A stretch of DNA of 64,000 nt from Dipetalonema caudispina (taxonomy: Eukaryota > Nematoda > Chromadorea > Rhabditida > Onchocercidae): positions 62,001 to 126,000 of the forward strand of contig JABVXV010000160.1 in the NCBI GenBank assembly GCA_013365325.1. Reading direction: 5' to 3'. This document shows, piece after piece, positions 39,978 through 52,611 of the stretch. The position numbers and the translations under genes are program-made. The stretch's first letter is position 1. Each line of letters opens with the position of its first letter. The notes beneath the pieces were generated by a model that had not been told where the DNA came from, ran no database searches, and saw nothing but the letters and a program-made list of their open reading frames with translations.

Positions 39978-42369
39978 TATGAGATTATTAGATGCATAAA
40001 TTTTTGAATGATTATATAAATGGAAAACAACATTGTCATTATTATCATCGTAAAATTTCCAAAACCAACAGTAAATATTAGATATGATAAAACAAATATT
40101 AATTTTATCTATAGAAATGGATAAATAGATAATATACCATAATTCAAATTGTAGATTTTGAGATTTGAAAAAAATAAATTATAAAAAATTATCGCTTATC
40201 TGGAATAGCTTCAAATTTTAATCATAAATTGTTTTTAAACTAATAGAACAGCTAATTAAAATGACAAATTAGAAATTAACATTAACTTTTAAACATAAGT
40301 CTTGTAACCACAATTTTTGTTATCATGGTTTTATCGTTTTTTACATGCAAATATCATAATCATAGGTAATTATCATTCACATTCAAAACTAATCTAACTT
40401 TTTCTCCTTTCCACTTCATTTTAACTATTTTTTTCTCCTTTTCAACAATTTATTTCACTTTTACTATGTATAAAAATAGAAAGAAATATTATCAACCTTA
40501 ACTTACTATATTTAATTACTGTGTTTAACAATAAAACGAAAGAGATTTAAATTATTGTCTGCAACTTTTCTTTTATAGTTGTAACTTAAGTTCCATTTGT
40601 AATATTCTTTACAGTATTGAATAAATGAAATGAAATTGCTTTTATTTTAATATTACATAAGTATTTAACTTTTATTTTCATATTTTTCTAATCTTTCTTT
40701 TGTTCTTCCCAAAGATTCTTTCTTTTTTTCTTTCTCCTTTCACTATAAAGTATTATATCTTTTGGACATCGTTTTGTAATGCTTGTACTTAATTATAGTA
40801 TTTCTTCTAATTAACTGCAGTATTTCTTGAAGTCTAAAAGTTCGACAATATTCTTCATTGATAAATTCTCTCATATTCTTTTCCTTTACGATTTTTCTTA
40901 CTCTTCCTCTTTAAATTTTAAATCCTACACATTCTCCTCTATTTCAAATATTACCAAAACTTAATTGCTAGCAATCTTCCTCGATCAACGACTGCTAATA
41001 ACTGATCTACTAATTACTAGGAATTAACAATGTCAACTACTGAATATTTAGAATGAACAAGTATTAATAATATTAGCTAACATCATAATATTGATACCTG
41101 TCAAGTATTAATAACATTAATTATCAAGTATCGAGTATGAGTAATCGAATTCTCTCCTACCACTTTTTGTATTATTCCGAATGATTCATTTAAAGCTAAT
41201 TAATTACTATTCATTCGTTTTATCTACTACACATTTTATGCTAATAACAAATTTTCTCAATACTCTAGAATTGCTGAAATTACAATAATGTTAACGTTGA
41301 AATAATTCATGCTTAATGTCAATTCTTTTAAATCCAATATCAGAAACTTTTGAAACTGACACTTCAAAAGTTACATGGAAAGATCTGATATTTTTAAAGA
41401 TCCGTAAAAAATTCCATTACTTTACAGATCCAATTGTGTACAACCACGTCGTACATACGTTTATGTCTATGCGTGTGTATTACATAAAAGTTATAAAGTT
41501 TTGCAATCTATTTATGCAGTAAGCATGTTAATCGTTCTTCTTTATCTGTTCCTTATTATTATTTTATTTTATTAACAATTCAATAGTTTTATATGCTTAT
41601 CAGCAATTTTTATCATTTTTATTACAGATATTTTGCAAACAAATTACTTATATTTCCATTAGTTACATTTTATTCCTAATAATTCATTAGTTATAACTAA
41701 TATTGCTAAACATTACAGTGGTCTAATTATTTCATCAGTCGGATATGTAACTTATTAAAATGCCTTGAAATCAAAAATTATTATCTTTCATTTTATTTTT
41801 CTATTTGAAAATGAACTATTTTAGTTTCTTCCCTTACTCATTGCATAAATTTATATCAATTTATGACGATTTGAACACTTACATTGTGTTCTTCATTTCT
41901 ATTTCTGTTATTTTTATTCTAATTCAATTATTAATTTAAATTTAATTTTTCAGACGCCATGAACTTACCCAATTGCTTATTTTCATTTCAAAATATATTG
42001 TGCTCCCTTTGGCTACATTTTTCTTTGCTTACATTATAATACTTCATTCTTACTTTACATATAATTTGAAATGCTTACCATTATTACTTTCATCGTTTCA
42101 CATCATTTCAACGATTGTTTTCATCATCTTATTTGAATCTTTTCAATCATAAACTTCCATTTTAAATGATATTCGCTTGAATCCAATTTCCTTCAAAATA
42201 TAATAATATTATCACTTCAATTTTTTCACCCAAATTACCTTTTGTTTTTGCTTCATTGAGTCATTTTATAGTTTTTCTTCTCTCATTACATTTAAATCAT
42301 TCAGATTATCAGTTAGCTTATTTCTCCTATCGTTAATGAATATCAGTATAAGTATACTTGCAGCTTATT

Positions 42370-42512
42370 GTGCATAATGGTAATAATTGATAATAATAAT
42401 AGAAAAATAATAGTAATAATAATTAATAATAATAATTGATAATAGTAATAATTAATAATAATAACAACTAATAATAGTAATCATAGTAGTAATAATGATA
42501 ATAATAGTAGGT
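42370..42512. repeat. Imperfect AAT-rich array
   Basis: Interrupted AAT, AATAGT and AATTGAT units; low-complexity intergenic DNA. Confidence 0.7.
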
Positions 42513-42976
42513 ATTATATATCATATTCCAGTTTAAGTATTCGTTTTCTAGCTCTGCAAATTCATCCACCCACTTTTCAGTACTTAACTCCAAATGCTGC
42601 TAAGAAGAATAACTTTTTTTTAGCAATATTTCTTTTTTCTTCTAAATTTACATCAACTCATAGAACATTGAAGTATCAGTAAATTTTATATTTTTTTCCA
42701 CTACTAATTCTATTTATTAATCCATTCCATATATCAACCATCCAGTTGAGTAATATTCGAAATTCCTTTTCAAATTTCATCTATCTTAACTTATTGCTAA
42801 TTCACAATAATTTTTATAGTTGCTACTTCAACTAGCATACCCTTTATTGTAATACTATCAATAACAATAATATTTCTTCTCATAAACTATTTTTATATTC
42901 ATTTCATCTAATAGTAATCATTTGTAATTATTGCATAAAAATTGAACTTCAACAAATTACCTGTTTCATTCTTCTA

Positions 42977-42978
<2 letters not shown>

Positions 42979-43014
<36 letters not shown>
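42979..43014. repeat. ATT trinucleotide microsatellite
   Basis: About twelve uninterrupted ATT units on the + strand. Confidence 0.9.
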
Positions 43015-45913
43015 TCTCTTAGCAATTCATTATTTCTTCTAAAAGGAAACAGTAAAGTATATATTCCACTAAGATTTTTGAAATTTCTTGCTTGGATCTT
43101 TCAAGAAATTTCTCCAATGATTGATTTGTTTTCTCAAAATATTTTTACTTTGTATTACTCGTTGTCCATATCTAATATTAGCGATATATGTTTAATGGTT
43201 TATTCTGATGTATGTTCATTATCTTAAATTCCGATTGCTCAACAATTTTTGTCATTCAGTTAATAAGGGAATTTCAATAATTGATGACGGATTTATGGTT
43301 GGTCAATTAAACGTAAAGAGTTTACAATCTAAGTTTTATCCTATCTTCAAAGGTAATGCGAATTGTTACATTATTTTGGTGCATTCATCAAAACTAATCA
43401 TTCAGGTATGATAGAATCCCTAAAGCTATGATTAACAAATGAACTGTCCTTTGTGGAAATCCTTATTTTCATTATGACTACATATACTTATCATCAATAT
43501 AATTATTAATTATCGTTTGGAATTTTCAAGATTATATGGTAAACAAGAAGTAGAATTAACCTCATATTATTGTGTTAGCCAAATATTCCCATGGAAGGCT
43601 TAAAATTTTAAATTCAAACACTCTTCTAAACCATTACTGAAGATTGATAGCAAAATCATGCATGGATGTAAAAATTTGTTATGTGGGAAAATTTTTTGAA
43701 AATAATTACTTTCTATCAATTCAAATTTGTATACTCATTTTGTTTCCCTTTTGCATTTTTGTTGAAAATTGAAGCATGGAAAAGAAAAAAATGAAAGGAA
43801 TGATTTAAAAGAAGACGGATTTTTTTCAAGAGTAGAAATTTCAAAAGTTGAAGTGTATTTTGTGCTATTCATTATTTATCCAACAACAACAACAACAAAA
43901 ATGTAAATGAAGTAAAATACGACTACTATAGCAGGGTACTTTATAAAAGAATATTGTATTGCATGGTAAAAGGAACAAATGACATTTCGCTATGAAGTAT
44001 ATACTATTGAGTGATGATTTTGTAAAAAATTTTAATTTAAATTTCGAAGCTATCATTCAAATCGAAATGATCAAATCGTTAATCTTAGTTTTACTTAATG
44101 TTTGTTGAATTTTTTATTGTTGATGTTTGGTTTTTTATTATTCTTTCCCTCTTTTCCTTTCTCTAAACATTATAAAATATTTCACACTTCAAAATAGTGT
44201 AAATTTAAATAAAGGCTAATCAATGAATTTGACACTTCTCAATCTCTTTCCCATGACACGGTAATTATATTAAACAACCAATTATATACTAAAAGAAAAT
44301 TGTTCTAAATTTTACTACAATTAACGATTCCAATTAAACTGATTAATTTGAAGCATTAGTGAAAGAAATATTCAAAATATTTCATCTTAAAAATCACAGT
44401 TGTGAATTGGAAAAATAAAATTTAGAAATGAAGGGCAATGAAGGAGAACAAATGTATCATCATTTCTGTGAGAAGAAAGAAAATGCTACTACATTTCATA
44501 GATAATATATAATTTAAGACAAAAGAATAAATGATAGAAACGAACCAGCGGAAATTGTCATTGATGATTAGGACAAATGACCACTTTTATCTTTTCCATT
44601 TCGTCTTTCAATTCTCTTTCATCCGCCTTTTCATGGTAAATGTAAAGAAGATTAAATTGTAAATGAAAGTGGTGTAATAATAAGACAGGTAACCAAAAAG
44701 GATGTTAAAAATTACTGTCATTTTAAACACATATAACAGTGTGATAGAAAGAGTATTTTAAAGAAAAATGAGATGAAAGTAGAAAGGGAGAGAGAAAAAA
44801 GGGAAAGAGAAAGAGTAATTAAATTTTGGTGGATAAAAACTGGTTTTGTCTTTTTCTTGACTAGAACATAATATTTCTTAGTCTCCATCATACTTAATTG
44901 GTTTAAAATTTAGTAAAAAGAAATTCACTTTTAATGGAATTTACGAAACAAATTATTGTAGCAAACGTAAACGTAAAGTATTCAACCTGTGCTCCTTCAC
45001 TAAAGCTTACTAAATTAATTAAACACAGTGAATTTTTCATTTGGATAATAATTATCCTATTTAAAATGGTGAAAAAAGCTATCCATTTAAGGTCTATAAA
45101 ATTAAAGAAAAGGAAAAGAGAATCAGAAATTGTTATATGAATAGGTTTTAAGAAATTTACTATAAAAATTTTATATCGATTGAAATTGTCTATTAAATTG
45201 ATAAGACATAGTTTATTTTTCAAATATTTTGCTTTTTTTCTTAGTATTTAAACAAAAAATCCTTCTCATTGGAGGAAAAATAGAAAGAAAATGTAAAGGT
45301 TATTTTTAGCATGCTATCAAAATTTTATGAACAAATTTAATTTTGTTTGACCCAATGTTTGATCCAATGATAAGGAAAAAAGGGAAGAGGAAAAGCTATG
45401 CTTGAAATACATGAAATTATAACACTAACCAATAACTGTTAATACTATTTATCATTAGCACTATCAGTTTAGAATATCAGTGCCACATTTATTCATGAAT
45501 TTCCTTAAGCTATAAAATTTTTTGAGTTATAAGTGATGAATACAAATGTATTGAGCCAAGTTCATGTCTAAGGCTTGCGAATAAATCGAATCATCGGAAA
45601 TGACGGATACAAAATATCTCAGCATTGGAATTTATATCCAAAGCTTCAAAATAAGTGATGTTACTGCTGAATCAAATAGAATACATTATGAAAAATATGA
45701 TAAAACGATACCGCAATTGGCTCCAACGATTAATTACCGCAAGTGAATTTAATTAATAAAGAAAGGATTTTGAACGAGTTATTTAATGATGACAATAATA
45801 CTAAGCCAAAATTAACAATTCGTTGGTCAAAATAAATAAAGCATGAGAGAATTTCCATTTTCTAGGAATTAAAAACAAAACAAGTAATACTGATAGGAAG
45901 GAGGAAAAAAAAG

Positions 45914-45942
45914 GGAGAGAGGGAGAGAGAGAGAGAGAGAGA
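45914..45942. repeat. GA-rich microsatellite
   Basis: GGGAGAGAGGGAGAGAGAGA followed by more GA units; purine-only tract. Confidence 0.8.
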
Positions 45943-46035
45943 TAGAAAAAGGAAGAAATGATATCTAAACTAATAATGTAAAAAGGATAAAAGATTGTTA
46001 CATTTACAATCAGGAAACAATAGTATCTTTACAGC

Positions 46036-46060
46036 CATTCATTCATTCATTCATTCATTC
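46036..46060. repeat. CATT tetranucleotide repeat
   Basis: Six CATT units in tandem. Confidence 0.85.
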
Positions 46061-47869
46061 CCGAATCAATATCAATTATATCATTTTCCATCAAAACTTC
46101 TTCATAATCATATTTGATTTGCAACATTTGCAACTTTTTTTTTCTTCAAATCTACTTATTTCCTTTATCCAATGATTGTCCCGTATTTCACATAATTTTT
46201 TATTCCATTCAATTAAACGGAGCATGTTTTAATTCATTTATAACTTAATTAATTAATCCATATATATATGATGAAGGAACTCTCAGTTCAGATACTAATT
46301 AGGATAGTAAGAAAGAAATGCACTTATCTGATTATTAGAAAATTTCTTATTCGAATTTGATGGTTCATTTCTCAAAACTTTTCCTTCGCCATATTTGTTC
46401 TCATCTAGCTGATAAGAAAAAAACTTCCCTACATTAAACGCTGTATCACTGCAGCTAATTTACATTGTAATCATTGTTAGTATTACTGAGTATTCAAGGC
46501 AAGTAGGATGAAGAGAAACGATTGATGAATAAAGTAACAATTTTACTTCGTATTACTTTTCACATCAACAGTATATGATAATAATAATAAAAAATAAACG
46601 ATGTACATATTTTCAATACCGTTATCTCACAATTCCTTCTGATAATTGAATATCTTGCTGATACGTATTTTCTTCAAGTTAACAAAAAAAAAAAAAAGAG
46701 AAAAATGTTGAAAGTGAACAGATTTCTCTGAAATATTTTAAAACCGATAAAATGATCAGTTGAATCAAAATAAGCATAAAAACACCTTGAAAAGACTAAT
46801 GCTCCGCAACCGTTATCAATATCATGAGATTGGATTTTGCTAAGAAAAGGGAAATTACTTAAGATATATAATTCATGTTGAAGCAATAATAACATTGAAA
46901 ATTTAATTATTACTAAGAGAAAACAATCCATCAGATATCCCGGTGAAAATCGAACTTATATAGTATAATGTAGGCATGCTTCAGATTGCAAAACAAAGAG
47001 AACATAACTGAGCACAACAATAAAAGAGTGAGATAATCACTTCACAAAATCCCCTTATTATTTGAAGAAATAGAAATCTGTTACACAAATAAATGAAAAT
47101 CTCTAATGTTAAAGAAATATTATTCCTTTTATCCGAACAAACAAGAAATCCATCACGGCAAGAAAACGATAATTTCAGAATAAATGCATCAACTACTACT
47201 ACTCAGCTCCAATTTAATGCCTAAACCAGTCAAATTTTGATATTTGCAAAACACTGGGTAGTGCGCTTTCTAATCCATGACAAACAACAAAAAATTTGTA
47301 AAAATATGAACTAAACATCAAAAACACGAAAAAAAGTTAGCAGCGATCATAAATGTAATTTATTCAAATTTGTCGGACGAATCATAAAGTGAATCACTGC
47401 GAAACGGAAGAAGATAAATTACAGCAGAGAAATTAACAATTTGCTGATTGGTTGCAACAAACTCTAATGCTTTGAAGATACGATATTTTGCAAGGTACTG
47501 GAAGGAATCCTAAATAATTATATTAGTGATGACGGAAGTCCATACGGGACACATTGAAATACCACTTGAGTTATGACAACGGCATCCAAAAAAAGACTTT
47601 GAAATTTAAGAAATCATTAAAGGAAATCCAGTATGTTCTGCAATGACCATATACGACATCACTTTACAAGGATTAACCCAACCTGTGAGCAAAGCTTAGA
47701 TCCCAGTACAGTGAACCAAAGATCAGACCTCGGTGTCTGAAAAAAAATTAGACACTAACGCCCTATATGAAAATCACACTTCGATAAGCAAAAGTATTAA
47801 AAGAAATTCCTATACAAGGCTGTAATCAAGTTATCAACGCATTGTCTACAGCATTTTCATCACCGCAAT

Positions 47870-50800
47870 CTAACAAAACTTCCATCTATTGCCGCATTCG
47901 CGGCAGAAAACGAACGTGGTCATGGGTTCATCTGCACTACGCGTCTGCACTTGTGTGTAGGTACAATTTTTCTTCCCACACTTACCACATTTAAACATGT
48001 CGGAAGGAGTTCCCTCCTGAACTGCCATTTGATATTCTTCAATTGCCTGAAAAATTGCATCTTTATCAAAAATTATCTGGGATTTCAATTTCTTGATAAA
48101 ATTTGAGCGATTTATGCATTTCCGCGAGATCTCAGAGAAGCAGCCCGACTATCAGACTACTTGGCGAAGTATTTTTTGCTGCCGTAATAAATAGCACGAA
48201 TAAACGGGAAGGATCCAGAAAGAAATTACTGGTATTAGCAGTTAAATCAATTCCGTTTAATATGTCTGTTGATCGGATACTGCTGCTTATAATAAATCAT
48301 TAATTAATCAATAGCGTCTCATTTTCTATCCTGCTTAGACAATATCCAGTTGTTGTTATAGCATATCAACCATGCAAGTCATAACGTTTAGAAAAAATCT
48401 TGAGAATTACTTCAATTATTCAAACCTGTTTGGTGAATTTCTCCCGCTGCGCTTTCATTTCATCCGATGCCATCTCATCGGCTGTCATTACTGCGAATCT
48501 GTAACCAAAAAACTCGTAAAATACGGATGCAGCTAATTACTAATAACCAGCACGGAAAGTGTGACAAGTAATACTTATTTTACGACAAACTTCAATTTTA
48601 AAATCTTTTTCCTAAAATTTTCAAACAAGATAAAGAACAGGTATGAATGGAACAAGTTTTAAAGAAGGCACAAAATTTTCTAAAACGAAATAGACCACAA
48701 TCCCCACAACTGTTCCCGTTATGCGGTGTAAAGATGATGGTACAAACATACGAGAAACAAACAGATCCCTTGGAGCACCATATCAAATATTACGCTTATC
48801 AGAAAAAATTTTCTTCAAATCTGTACAAAATCCAGACTTGTTTGTACAATCATTTTCTTTTGCTAACAACTGTTTTACTCTAAAAACACTACACGAAAAA
48901 TTTCTTTGAATAAAGGATAAAAAATGCCAATTAGGAAAAAAGATTCATGAAGATATTCAAGGTTAAAAGAGAGATAAGATTTCAGTTCTAGTTCATTTAC
49001 TAACTGGACTTTCGGTTATCAGTTATGTGATAAATGATTAAGCAGAAATCAATGAATACTTTTCAGGAGTTACAGCACCAATCAACACATTTTCACGGAG
49101 AACCAAATTTTTTTTATCACGCAGGTTGAATACCCTACTTCGCAAGGCTGCTTTGTATTTATCCGAAGTACCACGATGCACCTGAACACAACATACAATT
49201 ATTTTTCATCTTAAATTTGTCTCTAATGCTGATTGTCCAGCTATTGAGATTTGCAGACCTTGAAAAGTTGGTCAGGAATCTACAAATTGATTTCATCTTA
49301 TTACATAACACAGTTTGACGCTATAAAATATTCTATACTTTCTCTACCATTTGCCAAAACAAGAAAATATTACATAAATAAAAGGTTATATTTATTCTGT
49401 TATCTTCCTGAAGTGGTAATAAAAGACAAAAGCTTTACTTCACCCACGATATAACATGGATGTCACAATGTCACTAACTACTACATGATGAAAAATAATC
49501 TTATTTTTGATAAATTAAACTCCATTTTACATTTCAGTAAAATATGATGCACATTGAACGCCAATATGGGATAGTTCCGAACCAAGCTAATACCAAAAAT
49601 ACGGCCCAAAAATCACCTACCTCAAACAATTTCCTTTCAGTTCGGATTGCTAATTCTTCAGGATCAAGAGTTCCATCGGGCAGTTCCTTTGAGAGCAAAG
49701 CATCGAGAATCATCGTAGCGCACTTATTTCTAACCTATAAAGTAACCACGACTAAAAAACATAACCAAAAAAAAAAAAAAAAAACAATCGAAACACATTT
49801 ACGAGTCGAACATAGAATTCAACCTGTTTTATGAAAATAGTGAAGCGAGATTAACGAATATTAAGCCAAAAAGATGTGCCGGCAAATTACTTTAGAGAGA
49901 ATGACTAGCAAATAACCGCTAGCTTCCGTTCCAGAATTCTGCAAACTTTCCAGATCATTAGTCTCATACCTCATCAGGAAGAAGCTGTTTCCTGGCTGTA
50001 GGTGGATGTATTGAAGAATTTGCTGTACCAGAAGAAGTACTTTTTTGTGGTACTGAAGACTGTGATAAATGTTTGGAGCTTTCATTAAATGTAGTAGAAG
50101 AAACTGATGCTGATGAAGTGTTCTTTGCCACCGCATCTTTCGCGTCGCCCTTATTACAACTCGTTTTATTCGCCAACAAAACCTTCCATTCCTGAGAATG
50201 AACTAACAATGAAGTGAAAGAAAAACAGACATAGAATACACGCGAACAAAGTGACAAACCATTAAAAACAGTAGAACGAAAGCAGTAACAAGACAGTAAA
50301 CCACTTAAAGATATATTATTTATAGAATAAACGAAACAAAAAAAAAAATATGAACTACCACCGAATTTGCTAAATAAAAAGCAATGTGCGTAAACGAAAA
50401 TCCAAGACATTGCAATGTCGTTCAATTTCTGTCATTTATTTTTTATTCATACAATAAATCTAACATTTCATATTAATTATTTATTGAGCAGATAGCACCA
50501 TGAATGATGAGTAACTAACACCTGGACCTTTTATTTCAAAACATATCCTATAAAAGCCTCCAGTTCTACGTATATGGAATAAGTATTTCTTAATCATATA
50601 TTACTGCACTAAGCCAAAATATTTGATAATTCAAATTCAAACGCCTTGCACTTTCTTGTGACCGAAGTATTATAAAGAAAGAATGATGAAAAAAGGAAAA
50701 CTGTGCGTCAAGCGATATAAAATGTAACGTAATAAAGGTCCAGTGTTGTAATGTTTTCTTTTTTTGATATTAATATCACATTTTACAAATTTCTGTCAAG

Positions 50801-51843
50801 GATATCAATTAGCACGCGAGAAAATATGAAGTGTAATAAAGTGATAAGTACTGTTCCATATTCAAATGATACTGCATCACTCCTGAACTTATCGCAACGG
50901 TAAAAACAATTTCTAACGGAAATCCAAAAAATCGAAGACTGAAGTTAAGCGAACATTAGATACCTTAATCAAAGCTTTAGCTCGCTTGGCAATATGTTCA
51001 TCGCTGGTTTTCTTGCGCAAATCATTGATTGTCATACCAATACGAGTCTTCTAAAATTATGTTAGCTGCTAATAACAACAATAAAGGCACAATTATCATT
51101 ATATCCCCATTGTCTTCGCATTCCCTTGTAGTGACTATAGAAAACTCGATGCAATATAAAGGAATGTAAATGAACTTACAGTAAGAATATTTATGTCGAC
51201 AGGTAATCCCGATAATGCATCTAACAGTTCCATTGCATTGTCCATCTAGAAAGGATAAGTCAAGTGAAGTTTCGTCCTTTTGCGATAATTAGTGTTACTT
51301 TTGACATATACCCCAGTGAAATCATTCCTTACCTACCAGCAGATACATGTATACTACTGCTTTCGCAAGAAACCTATGCCTCGATTGATCACTAATTCAA
51401 TGCTTTCTTAGAGAATTATAGTAGGCTAAATTTGAGTTTTCACTAGAATTAAAATCCACCTATTTTAGTTTTTAATCACAAATGTCGTATCTCCACTACA
51501 TATAACATGTCGAGTGAAACTGCCACCAGATGAAAATGACATATTGAAGTTTGACATATTAAGTCACAAGCCACGTATTAAGTCAACGTAGTACAGCGTG
51601 TTGAATCAAAACGATATGCTAAGTCAAAATTGCGTGCTAAACAAAAACTAAAGAAAAAAACATAAATGATATCGATCAGTAGCAAGAATTCCAAAGAAGT
51701 CATAGCAATCTATGTCTAAAAGAATCTAAATTTCCAATTTGCTTTAAAAAAAACAAAGTGAATTAACTAACTGTCTTGGTCCCTTGTATCATTCGTTCGA
51801 ACTTTCTGCCAATTCGCAACACTTCTTCTTCACAGGATGCCAT
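47870..51843 (-). CDS. TCEA1: Transcription elongation factor TFIIS (S-II)
   Basis: Minus-strand exons, 5' to 3': 51772-51843, 51180-51245, 50964-51050, 49970-50191, 49621-49734, 49060-49181, 48426-48498 and 47870-48046; all phases close to 310 aa, close to the usual size of about 300. TFIIS rescues arrested RNA polymerase II by stimulating its RNA cleavage. Residues 1-80 form the N-terminal TFIIS/LW domain ([14 protein letters not shown]). A Ser-rich linker runs from about 90 to 140. The central polymerase-binding domain starts near [14 protein letters not shown] and ends near [16 protein letters not shown]. The C-terminal zinc ribbon has C272, C275, C300, C303 and the catalytic RSADEP loop (D291, E292), and ends GNRWKFC. 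The start [18 protein letters not shown] matches the family's N-terminus; an in-frame upstream ATG would add 34 residues and is less likely. It could be co-transcribed with the esterase upstream on the same strand. Confidence 0.95.
51538..51650. repeat. Degenerate minisatellite in TFIIS intron 1
   Basis: Five or six units of about 15-24 bp share a core like TATTAAGTCAA (seen as ACATATTAAGTCA, ACGTATTAAGTCAA, TATGCTAAGTCAAAA). It lies between the first two coding exons of TFIIS. Confidence 0.55.
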
Positions 51844-52591
51844 CTCCAAATCACGTAAACCACGCCCGCATAAGAAGTCAATCAGAAACTTGATTTGAGC
51901 AACCCCAAGATTAACGCAGCCCGTGCTTCTGCATGAATAAGTCACTATGCAATAAAGATTATTCTGATTGGGGGAATTCTGTTAGGGATTCGCACAGAAG
52001 GCAATCATTTGGCAGTGTTTTGAGCATTTCGAACCGGCTAATAATCAGATTATTGACTGCAAAAATAAAGAGGAAGAAAAAAGAAAGTAATAGCAAGAGG
52101 TAAATCCTTAAATTCAGCCTATTTTATGAAAATGAAGATGTTTAAGTTTATTTAGATTTAGATCATTTACAGTAGTTGTGTAGTCAGCTGCTGATTGGCG
52201 AGTTTAGACAGCAAATGACATACTATCACCTGCAAGGTTTGATGCATCAGATGAAAAAGTGGACTTTAATTAAATGGAACGGAGTAGCTTTTAAAACTTA
52301 ACATCAAACTATCCACCAAATGCAGATACTTCCCTCAAAAATCATTAACAGACTACTTTTCTTTTAATTTTATGAAAGTGATATGTAACACAGTATGCAT
52401 CGACAAAACAAATTTTTCATTTCGGTTAACACTGAATAACTCTTTTTGACTCATTAAAAAGTTATCAAAATCATGAAAACATACAACTTGAAAACTGATC
52501 ACATTGCAATTCAAAAAAGGTGCAGAGTTTTGAAAACTGCACCATTTCTCTCTTTCGCTATCACATGAAGTAATATAAATCCGCAAGCCTA
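51844..52591. other. Spacer between esterase D and TFIIS
   Basis: Separates the 3' end of the esterase from the ATG of TFIIS, both on the minus strand. It must hold the TFIIS 5' UTR and any promoter or trans-splice site. I see no additional gene. Confidence 0.5.
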
Positions 52592-52597
52592 TTTATT
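52592..52597 (-). promoter_or_regulatory. Polyadenylation signal of esterase D
   Basis: TTTATT on the + strand (AATAAA on the coding strand) lies 14 nt past the stop codon of the esterase. This implies a very short 3' UTR. Confidence 0.5.
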
Positions 52598-52611
52598 ACA
52601 TATAGTTATGA

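Larger units (their letters stand above)
39978..47869. other. Long intergenic region, no gene recognised
   Basis: Lies beyond the 5' end of the BPI-like gene and past the 3' end of TFIIS. It contains AAT, ATT, GA and CATT simple repeats. Short frames at 41316-41522, 43208-43411, 44934-45140 and 46674-46931 show no family motif. The last kilobase (about 46900-47869) is less AT-rich and less repetitive and is likely in part TFIIS 3' UTR. Confidence 0.5.

Noticed and set aside
49544..49834. Plus-strand 96-codon frame
   Set aside because: Mostly antisense to a TFIIS exon and its flanking intron.
50192..50425. N-terminal extension of the TFIIS linker exon as a separate protein
   Set aside because: Intron sequence read in frame; the acceptor CTCAG at 50192 joins to the preceding exon in phase.
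51844..51945. Longer TFIIS start adding 34 residues
   Set aside because: TFIIS family proteins begin close to the EEEV..I motif, so the ATG at 51843 is the better start.
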